From Deinandra increscens subsp. villosa (lineage: Eukaryota > Streptophyta > Magnoliopsida > Asterales > Asteraceae): a stretch of DNA of 64,000 bases. Both the position numbers and the translations under genes were made by a program. Position 1 is the first letter of the stretch; the number at the start of each line of letters is the position of its first letter. The notes below the pieces were generated by a model that saw nothing but the letters and a program-made list of their open reading frames with translations, made no database searches and was not told the DNA's origin. Below are positions 55,719-64,000 of the stretch, one piece after another. Where the stretch lies: contig JBCNJP010000012.1 of the NCBI GenBank assembly GCA_039602395.1, positions 21,580,396-21,644,395 of the forward strand. The letters run 5' to 3'.

Positions 55719-56756
55719 TGTTGATGACGTGTGTCCGAGTAAGGCCACACCACAAACATATTATGGTGTAAACCTTATCTCAATACACCAATCACTAAAT
55801 ACAGGTCGACCTAGATGCTGGCCGACCACTATGTGACAGGCCATTAGGCCGACCGCTGAAAGCACAAAGGTCAGCCGACCACAGCAAGTCACTGGCCGAC
55901 CACTATACGGCAGGCCACCTGGCTATTAGGCTGACTAACATAGACACTGGCCGACCACTATGTGGCAGGCCACTACACCAATCACTAAATACAGGTCGAC
56001 CTAGACACTGGCCGACCACTATTTGGCAGGCCACTAGGCCGACCGCCGAAAGCACAAAGGTCAGCCGACCACAGCAAGTCACTGGCCGACCACTATATGG
56101 CAGGCCACCTGGCTATTAGGCTGACTAACGACAAGACATGTAACCGGACGACCCCAAGAGGGCCGACCGCAAGACAATAAGCTATGAAGTCGACAGGTGA
56201 TAAACGGATGACTGGCTGACCACTAGTCATCCTTCACCAGACCGACCAATAGCCCTCGACTTTAACCTATACCCCAACTAGCTGTCTGATCCTAGTTGGT
56301 CGAAAGGTATAGGCACAGACCAACGCTCATACACATGGGTCGGCGTCCCAGGACTCGACCTGACACTACAACCAATGTGGTTACCCAAAATAGCCTGCAA
56401 CATGCTACTTTGGGAACCTGACATTGACAGCACTACGAGACAAAGGTTGAGGGTTATAAATACCCTCAACCACCAGGTAAATTCTCAGAACTCAAGTCAT
56501 TGCGCTCTCTCTAGTTTGATTACTCTTAATCTCTCGAAACGCATACTTATTCTCACGCCCGAGCTTGGTCGCAGGACACCCTGTCCTGCCCTCCAAGAAC
56601 AACGGTGTTTTTTGTTTTGCAGGTCTTACCAGAACTAGGAAGGAGCCGGGCCGACTGCTCATCAGAGGGCTTGGATCCGACCGCTGTAGTCCGACTGCCT
56701 AGTTGACTCGTCCTAGATCATTTCTATCTAGTCATCCTTGGTAGCCCGATTCTACA
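55719..56756 (+). repeat. gypsy-2 5' LTR
   Basis: Starts TGTTGATGACGTGTGTCCG, ends CCCGATTCTACA; 1038 bp. TATAAATA at 56455-56462. The U5 part (CACGCCCGAGCTTGGTCGC) is shared with 15786-16393; the U3 is longer because of an internal duplication. Confidence 0.85.
55785..56145 (+). repeat. 190-bp tandem duplication in gypsy-2 U3
   Basis: ACACCAATCACTAAATACAG begins at 55785 and 55975. Within each unit GGCCGACCACTATRTGGCAG recurs, so there is a finer repeat too. Confidence 0.85.
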
Positions 56757-56757
56757 T

Positions 56758-56775
56758 TGGCGCCATCCGCACGGT
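56758..56775 (+). promoter_or_regulatory. gypsy-2 primer binding site
   Basis: TGGCGCCATCCGCACGG, one base after the LTR; nearly the same as the site at 15765-15784. Confidence 0.8.
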
Positions 56776-58930
56776 ATTTTTAACGACAATCATGACATAT
56801 GATCTGGTACACATTTCTATTCGCTACAAACTCATTGCATTTCCGAATCTGGAACTATTTGTATATGAATATGCCACTTGGTTCAGTCTCCCAACCAATT
56901 TACATAATGGTTAGTTACATTGGGTTTAATACCCAAAAAGGGAGATTACATGCATTTATACATAACTTACAAGTGCTTAAAACATGACTTATTTTTCATT
57001 CATGTTATGGGTGGTCTACCGACTCCCCTACATGACCTAATTCAACAGTCAGATTTATCTAGACACATCTTCATATTGTTTATTGTACAACACATCTATT
57101 TGCAAATTGCATTATGAAATAAAGAAACAAATGCATGTGATAATTCTAACAGCTACAGTAAGTCTTGGACTCTTTTACAGCTGGAAAAGCTTACCAAAGA
57201 CAGGTATAAACACTATTTCACATGCTATAATGGCTCTATACACACTCTCTTTTATAGAGATAGCCTACTGCATTCAACATCTGACACACATAGTTGGCAA
57301 ACACTATTGCACATGCTACCATGCTACTTGGTTCATGATATAGTCTCCTAGCTAATTTTTATAATGATTAATTGCATTGGGTCTAATACCCAAAAAGGGA
57401 GATCACGTACATTTACGCATAACTTATAAATGCTTACATCGTGTTCTAATTTTCTTGCATGTCGTGGGTTGGCAACTGAGTCTCTATCTTGAAAAAGCTT
57501 ACTACAAACAACTTTCAAGATGACTAACAACTCTGAAGAACGAACACTGAATGCTGAGGAAGATTTCCTAACACCAGGTGGGAAGGGGACGGCTGAGGGC
57601 TCATCCGGAGCAGCCGACCCAGATCTCCTGACTCCTACACCTGAGTTGGTAGGCGAAAACTCTTTACACGTCAGACATACGCTGAATGACCATGTGGAAA
57701 CAGAGTGACTGGAGAGAATATGTTTACACTGTCTTACGAAGACGAAAGCCCAAACTTCAACAGCACTATCGCACTGGTCGACCCGTCTGGGCCGACTCAG
57801 CATCAAATTTTACACATAATAACAGTCACCGCTAACAGGTCAGCAGTTCTACCTGCACACTCAGTTTCATGACCCCATATGGGCAACAAGGCTACTCGAT
57901 GCCTTTCTACCCACCATTTCAGTTGCCTCTGCAACCTCCGGGACTGATACAACAACAAACTCCTGGCACAGGCCCTTGGCCACAACCCATGATACACACG
58001 ACACATATAGTTGTCAGTCTACAATAACAAAATGGATAAGGCTACTCACGTGTCTCATAATCCGACAAAAGTCTGACAAGACTGAAACAGGCTTTAGCCA
58101 TCACACAACCACAAACCCTCGTGGTCAGACCTCCAGGTGGTTACATCTTGCCCGAATGACTTTACCGTTGCAGGTCGACTCCAAGTTCCAAACGAACTAG
58201 TCACCTGAATGTAGAAGAAACCAAGAAGATAGGGTATGAGCTCTTACTTGAGTGGACGAATCGTTTCAGTTCTACCTTCGTACCTGAGCGATGCTAATTT
58301 ACAGCTCTGTACGAGCTTCATCCACGGGTACCGACTAAGCTCCCACTCAAGTGGATGACTCGTTCCGGTTCCACCTTTGGAGCCGAATTATGCTAAACTA
58401 TAACTCTGTACGATCTCCATCTACAATTACTGACTAAGCTCTAACACGAGCAGACGACACGTTCCCAAGCGGGCTACGTATACACCAAGTTACACTTTAT
58501 TTTTACAACATTCCTGAGATACATTCTCTCTCCAAGATGAAACTACTCTCTTCGAGCTCCCAACTCTAGACGAGACTCCATCTCCAAACTACAATATTAT
58601 TCCAAACTACAACGTTGTTGAGGTTGACAACCAGTCCGAATGGGCTTCACCCTTGGTTCCGACCGGGCTACTCTCCAACAGCCCTACATGGCATCGGCCA
58701 GACGAGCCAGTATAACTCGGAACAAGGTTTGTCGAGAGCCTATGAGACGTCACAAAAAATACAAAAGCATACAGATTACTAACTACCATCTTTGATCAGA
58801 TGCACAGATGCTGAAGCAAATTACACCGAAAGGTGACCCATTCCAGTCGGACGAAACACCACGAAAGTCTATGTCTGAGGGGTACAACACCAATCAATTA
58901 CATTGGTCTATTACAAATAAACTTCACAAA
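56776..58930 (+). pseudogene. gypsy-2 interior with gag-like remnant
   Basis: A direct repeat with CAYTGGGTYTAATACCCAAA occurs near 56870-56990 and 57322-57440. An ATG at 57520 opens a 62-codon acidic frame (MTNNSEERTLNAEEDFLTPG). From 57870 to 58020 there is a P/Q-rich stretch (FYPPFQLPLQPPGLIQQQ) like the Q/Y/P part of the gag at 15100-15601. Repeats with GACTAAGCTCYMAC follow to 58450. No other domain is seen. Confidence 0.45.
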
Positions 58931-58949
58931 ATCTTTGAGACCAATACAT

Positions 58950-59175
58950 AACAGACCACTCGACTGGTACGATACCAGTCGACTTGGAGGACACAGCAGT
59001 CGACCGGAATGAAACCAGCCGACTGAAAATACACGTCAGTCGGCTTGATTAGCACCAGTCGACTAAGATAACACGCCAGTCGGCATGGGTAGCACCAATC
59101 GACTAAGATGGCACACCAGTAGAAGTAGTTAATGTAAGTCGACTGAGATAGCATACCAGCCGACTCAAACAAGAT
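58950..59175 (+). repeat. ~41-bp tandem array
   Basis: About five degenerate units, each with ACCAGTCGACTRAGATARCA and CAGTCGGC. Units differ by 10-25%. Confidence 0.75.
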
Positions 59176-59840
59176 CAGTTGACCTCACAAGCATACATAG
59201 AAGAATTGTTACAAGGTGTTGACAAGCACCGGAGACATTTATACCACACAAGGGTCGACTGGGATAAGAAGGATAAGTCGACTAACAACGCTTGTCCATT
59301 TCAAAACTACAACATGGCAATACAACAAAGAGTCGTCTAACAAGGACAACTAACAAGGTCGACCAACAACTCGAACCTATTACAACTCATCCGATTAATG
59401 ATACATGCAAGGAGACGACTCAAGCACTTTGATCATTTATACATCATAAGATGGTGCTACATCCAACAGGCCGACCCCTACACTCGGCGGCCTGGTAAGT
59501 AGTCGACCAGACATCTGGGTCGACTCAAAGACATACTATGCTCATTCATCTACCAGAGCAAACACTTAACGCCGATATTGAGCACTACTTAGTGTTGATC
59601 TCATTGCTACCATCAAAACCCATCCTACATACGGATATCACACGAAAGTCCTACACACGGACATTCTTATCCCTTTCTAATCTGAAAAGTGACATTGTTA
59701 TTATTAACTTATGTCGGTTGGATATTATCCCTCCGAGACACTAATAAGCATTATTATCAACACAGGTATGATACACATACCCCAACCATTTACATTTCCT
59801 TCATGGGTAGATATGATGGGTCTCCCATTAATGTAGATCC
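59176..59840 (+). other. gypsy-2 interior between arrays
   Basis: GTCGACT words continue (59250-59530); no open frame with a recognisable domain. The 68-71-codon frames here look accidental. Confidence 0.5.
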
Positions 59841-60232
59841 GAGTCGGCCTCGTGACATTGCTCCGAGCCGACCTCAAGCTATTACTTACGAGTCGGCCTC
59901 GTGACATTGCTCCGAGCCGACCTCATGACATTACTTACGAGTCGGCCTCGTGACATTGTTCCGAGCCGACCTCATGACATTTCTTACGAGTCGGCCTCGT
60001 GACATTGCTCCGAGCCGACCTCATGACATTACTTACGAGTCGGCCTCGTGACATTGTTCCGAGCCGACCTCATGACATTACTTACGAGTCGACCTCGTGA
60101 CATAGCTACGAGTCGACCCCACGACAGTACTTACGAGTCGGCCTCGTGACATTGTTCTGAGCCGACCTAATGATATTACTTCTGAGTCGACCTCGTGACC
60201 TTGCTCCGAGTTGACCTCACAATGGTACAAAT
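59841..60232 (+). repeat. 49-bp tandem array of dimeric units
   Basis: GAGTCGGCCTCGTGACATTG recurs at 59841, 59890, 59939 and 59988 and on to about 60230, about eight units. Each unit is two related halves: GAGTCGGCCTCGTGACATTG and GAGCCGACCTCATGACATTA. Confidence 0.9.
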
Positions 60233-60495
60233 TATCTTCCAACACATTTACATGTTCCCACCCAAGATTAGAGAAAGATGGAACATTTATTGGTCATGGT
60301 GGCCAACTACCACCTACACAACATAAAACAAACCACTTGAGATGGTTTTTCACATGCCTCACGCAAGTAATCGGCCTCTAGCCTCATAGTCACTCATGCT
60401 GACTGGAAACCCAACTCACATGATGTGCTACATCATTACATTTGATCATTTCTATACATGTTAAAAATCAAAGGAAAGACAAGATATACAAGTAA

Positions 60496-61806
60496 TGTGA
60501 TAACGTATGTCCGCGTCAGAGCGACATCACACGTACTACACACTCTAAACACTCCACCTCAGACAACCAAGTTGACTGCCGACAGGTCAAGTGACCAGTC
60601 GGCCAAGCCTAGGTCGACTGACAGTCATGATAACCCAGTCGACTGCTGAAAGGTCGAGTGACCAGTCGACCAAGCCTAGGTCGACTGACAGTCATGATGA
60701 CAAAATCTACTGCTGACAGGTCGAGTGACAGGTCGAATGACCAGTCGACCAAGCTAAGGTCGAATGACTAGTCGACTGGCCAAGTCGATTGCTGACAGGT
60801 CGAATGACCAGCCGACCAAGCTAAGGTCGAATGACCAGTCAACTGACCAAGTTGATGGCTAACAGGTCGAATGACCAGTCGACCAAGCCAAGGTCGACTA
60901 ATGGTCACTGTCACCAATTCGATTCTACACAATGCATTCAGCCTTCACGGCTAGCTACGACAACCTACGAATGGAATGCTAAACTCGTACAACTAACATA
61001 TGTGGTCACTCGGATCTCCGAACCACCCACTCTGACACGAGCATGCTTCCCTAGAGGACTACACACATAAGAAGACACCCAGAATACTCTAGAGTATTTC
61101 TCTCTATCGAGCATTGCATAAAAACATCAGAATACTCTGAATCAATCTACCCTAACGAGCACTATAAGAAGATATCCGGACTACCCCGGACCACTCAAGA
61201 ATTGTGACGACATGCTGGGCAACACATAAGTCCCACTGCTAATCAGCGAAGGTATAAATTTCCTTTGGAGAATTTTATCTATCTTTAACGCCAGTCACTC
61301 CTGGCCTAAACGCGACTATATAGTTACACAAGTCGACTGGCTAATGTCGACTTAACTATAATAGCAGTCCGTTCCAATACATGATCTTCAGACTCGGGTC
61401 GGCCATATTCAGCTGTTTCAGCCTTGGCATACCGACCTAGCTAATATCATTGCAAGCCCACGGGCATGCAAAACTGTAACCACTCGGGGATAGAGTCTAC
61501 ATAGGCCAGCCACTATCGGCAATGACAGGCCGACTCCTATCACTTAGGTCACAGTAGTCGTAAGATGGTTATCCGTACCGGGCTACACAGGAAAACACAT
61601 AATCGTTCATTCCTCACAGCTCTATATTAGTGGGTGACCAGCAGAAAGCCAAGTCACCTTAATCGAGCAGTTAACACTCGACCCAAGAGGCACTCGGCAT
61701 AAGTCTGGACCACATAGACCGAAAGACTTCAGTCGAACCTAGGTATAAACGCGCACTCATATATTTTCTATCGATCATATATTTCGGACCGTACATCCGA
61801 GCATAG
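60496..61806 (+). repeat. LTR-like segment with ~70-bp GTCGAC array
   Basis: Begins TGTGATAACGTATGTCCGCG, like the minus-strand LTR start TGTGATGACATATGTCC. An array of about five units with GACAGGTCGAATGACCAGTC and GACCAAGCTAAGGTCG covers 60565-60905. A TATA-like GGTATAAATTTCC lies near 61250. No matching LTR end or primer site was found, so it may be the 3' LTR of a diverged member. The rest to 61806 is unassigned. Confidence 0.45.
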
Positions 61807-62930
61807 TGGTTCTTGGTCTCGGCCAAACCACTCAGCCTTTATGGCTTACATGGTGATACTCAGTCAGACTGGCCCACTCGGCCTATATGGCCTACAATAT
61901 GGTTCTTGGTCTCGGCCAAACCACTCAGCCTTTATGGCTTACATGGTGGTACTCAGTCAGACTGGCCCACTCGGCCTATATGGCCTACAATATGGTTCTT
62001 GGTCTCGGCCAAACCACTCAGCCTTTATGGCTTACATGGTGGTACTCAGTCAGACTGGCCCACTCGGCCTATATGGCCTACAATATGGTTCTTGGTCTAG
62101 GCCAAACCACTCAGCCTTTATGGCTCACATGGTGGTACTCAGTCAGACTGACCCACTCGGCCTGTATGGCCTACATTGTGGTTCTTGGTTCCAACCAAAG
62201 CACTTAGCCCTTTCGGCTTACATAGTTGTGTTCAGTCAGACTGACCCACTCGGCCTGTATGGCCTACATTGTGGTTCTTGGTTTCGACCAATCCACTTAG
62301 CCCTTTCGGCTCACATAGTGGTACTTAGTCAGACTGACCCACTCGGCCTGTATGGCCTACATTGTGGTTCTTGGTTTCGACCAATCCACTTAGCCCTTTC
62401 GGCTCACATGGTGGTACTCAGTCAGACTGACCCACTCGGCCTGTATGGCCTACATTGTGGTTCTTGGTTTCGACCAATCCACTTAGCCCTTTCGGCTCAC
62501 ATGGTGGTACTCAGTCAGACTGACCCACTCGGCCTGTATGGCCTACATTGTGGTTCTTGGTTTCGACCAAACCACTTAGCCCTTTCGGCTTACATAGTGG
62601 TGTGCAGTCAGACTGACCCACTCGGCCTGTATGGCCTACATTGTGGTTCTTGGTCTCGACCAAACCACTTAGCCCTTTCGGCTTACATAGTGGTGTTCAG
62701 TCAATAAATGACCCACTCGGCCTATATGGCCCACATTGTGGTTCTTGGTCTCAACCAAACCACTTAGCCCTTTCGGCTTACATAGTGGTGCTCAGTCATT
62801 GACTGACCCACTCGGCCTGTATGGCCTGCATTGTGGTTCTCGGTCTCGACAAACCACTCAGCCTTTACGGCTTACATAATGGGGCTCAGTCACTAACTGA
62901 CCCACTCGGCCTTTATGGCCTACATCGTGG
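61807..62930 (+). repeat. 93-bp satellite-like array, dimer of ~46-bp monomers
   Basis: TGGTTCTTGG recurs at 61807, 61900, 61993, 62086, 62179, 62272, 62365, 62458, 62551 and 62644 with a period of exactly 93, then 62739 and 62834 with period 95. Each unit is two related monomers: CCACTCAGCCTTTATGGCTT and CCACTCGGCCTATATGGCCT. As 93 is a multiple of 3 and the unit lacks stops, open frames of up to 288 codons result; they are not evidence of a gene. Confidence 0.92.
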
Positions 62931-63383
62931 TCGGTCATCGACCGACCAACTTGGCCTCTATGGCCCACATTATAGTCGGCCATCGACCGACCTACTTAGC
63001 CTTTACGGCTTACATTGTCATGCTTTGTTTATCGACCAAACAACTTTGCCTTTATGGCCTATGTCGTGGCGTTCGGCCGCTGAGCGAACCATTCAGCCCT
63101 CACGGCTTACATAGTGGTCTCCGATCATCGACAGAACCATTCAACCTCTCACGGCTTATACAAAATGCCTCCTGGTTACTCACTTTCCCTTAGAAAACTT
63201 ACATGTGGTTCTTAGTCACTGACCTAACCACACAACTTACACAAGGTGCCTCGGCTATTAGTCGAAGCATACAAACTATGCCGACTTAGATAGCGACCTC
63301 CGAGTCGGCATCATGACTTTCGATTCGGCCTCATGACTCTCACAGTCGGCCTCATGACTCTTGCATTCGGCTTCACGACCTTC
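62931..63383 (+). repeat. degenerate continuation of the ~46-bp monomers
   Basis: Monomers such as CTTGGCCTCTATGGCCCACA and CTTAGCCTTTACGGCTTACA continue with more change up to about 63160, then GAGTCGGCATCATGAC and TTCGGCCTCATGAC words that resemble the 49-bp array lead to copia-3. Confidence 0.7.
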
Positions 63384-63710
63384 TGTTGATGCATGGTTCC
63401 TGATCGTCATGTGAAGTATCGAATACAAGATGGAACGTTCAAGTTTTGGCATGGCCGAACCTTGGCCGAACTCCAGGTTCGGAGCCGCCGAGGCTTGGCC
63501 GAACCTGAGGTTCGGCCAGTCGTGGTTTCAGCCTATATATTGGTTTGTCTTGTATAGTTTTGGGAGTTTCCATGTCATAACTTTCTCTGAGTGTACTCTG
63601 TGGTCTCTGTGGTTAATACAAGTCTCAATTGTATTTACTCTCTGTGTTTTACTCGTTTACATTGAATTCTATACGACTAAGTAGAAGATCCTCACGCTCA
63701 CGCAATTTCA
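63384..63710 (+). repeat. copia-3 5' LTR
   Basis: 327 bp, ends CACGCAATTTCA. A TATA-like CCTATATATTGG lies near 63533. Confidence 0.9.
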
Positions 63711-63712
63711 AT

Positions 63713-63724
63713 TGGTATCAGAGC
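63713..63724 (+). promoter_or_regulatory. copia-3 primer binding site
   Basis: TGGTATCAGAGC, complementary to initiator tRNA-Met. Confidence 0.95.
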
Positions 63725-64000
63725 ATTTGGTTTGCTCTAATAGTCGGAGATCACTGTTTTTCGAGTTATCGAGTTCAATTTCACGTTTTTAACTTTCAAA
63801 ACTCGTTGTTTATCATCATTTCTTGAATTTCACGTTCAAAACATCATGATTCACGTCAAATATGTCTGTGTTCGCTCATTTTCAGTTGATTGAGTGTTTA
63901 CAGCTCGAGAGGTGTCGATTTCAGTGAGTTTTTCCGAGTTTTTCAAAAATTTCACGTTCGGCCGAACTCGAGGTTCGGCGTAACTGCTCCGCACTCCAAG

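Larger units (their letters stand above)
55719..60495 (+). mobile_element. gypsy-2: plus-strand relative of the Tat-type element, no pol left
   Basis: The 5' LTR (55719-56756) and primer site match the element at the left of the window. The interior has a short gag-like part (57520-58200), direct repeats and tandem arrays, but no recognisable protease, RT, RNase H or integrase. A sequence resembling an LTR start appears at 60496. The element is probably a non-autonomous or deleted member whose 3' part is tandem repeats, as known for plant Tat/Ogre elements. Confidence 0.65.
63384..64000 (+). mobile_element. copia-3: 5' LTR and leader, cut by window edge
   Basis: The 5' LTR (63384-63710) starts TGTTGATGCATGGTTCC and resembles that of copia-1, including CCGAA/TTCGG palindromes and a shared U5 (AAGTAGAAGATCC). 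It is followed by AT and the Met primer site. The leader to 64000 already shows TTCGG words (63955-63980). Internal region and 3' LTR lie outside. Confidence 0.92.

Noticed and set aside
58950..60905. CRISPR-like array
   Set aside because: Repeats are contiguous and drift gradually, without unique spacers; plant tandem repeats.
61841..62707. 288-codon open frame and its companions
   Set aside because: It lies fully inside the 93-bp array; the frame is open only because the period is a multiple of three and the unit has no stop.

Overview
The window is intergenic DNA from a large, repeat-rich plant genome. It holds plant-type LTR retrotransposons primed by initiator tRNA-Met, a Tat-type Ty3/gypsy element with an extra RNase H, hAT, Tourist and Mutator-like MITEs, tRNA-derived SINEs, a FAR1-like transposase relative and a captured piece of a plant TFIIA gene. 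The repeat style would suit a eudicot, perhaps Asteraceae, but that is a guess. I see no complete host gene; nearly all sequence that can be assigned is mobile or tandemly repeated, and coding copies are broken.

1-16.4 kb: an old minus-strand Tat-type gypsy element (order of domains from the right: 5' LTR, gag, protease, reverse transcriptase, RNase H, second RNase H, integrase; its 3' end lies beyond base 1). Two younger copia-type elements sit inside it with clean 5-bp target duplications: copia-1 (plus, 1257-7766, TSD GGTGG) and copia-2 (minus, 9187-12861, TSD AAGCA). Both are gag-only, non-autonomous relatives sharing an unusual TTCGG-rich leader and a conserved run of three hairpins in the 3' non-coding part. 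A third relative starts at 63384 and runs off the right edge.

16.4-26.3 kb: degenerate intergenic DNA with a CACTA-like end, SINEs, a long fold-back element carrying a nested Tourist MITE, and a Helitron-like end followed by gene-like 5' sequence.

26.3-33.5 kb: a probable 3.2-kb solo LTR broken by a tiny, very young LTR element (28134-30096, TSD GTTTG) and by an hAT-like element full of TTCGGT repeats whose left end was duplicated in tandem.

33.5-38.6 kb: AT-rich DNA, a SINE, a MITE, a second copy of the fold-back element, and tandem repeats with a perfect 16-bp palindrome.

38.6-54.4 kb, the most interesting part: a cluster of terminal-inverted-repeat elements, most bordered on both sides by (TA)n tracts. 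One family (X) carries two small divergently transcribed genes of unknown function (P2 on minus, P1 on plus); the arrangement is visible twice, intact-looking at 50.0-51.2 kb and decayed at 38.7-46.5 kb, the latter next to a truncated FAR1/MULE-type transposase gene. Another family (Y) has captured the first exon of a TFIIA large-subunit gene. A second solo-LTR-like insertion (39472-45893, TSD TGAGA) splits the decayed copy.

54.4-64 kb: a LINE 3' end, then a plus-strand relative of the gypsy element (LTR 55719-56756) with almost no coding sequence left, followed by several tandem arrays (190, ~41, 49, ~70 and 93 bp) that all use GTCGAC/GGCCGA-like words, and finally the 5' end of copia-3.

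All assignments come from reading the sequence and the translated frames; no database search was run.
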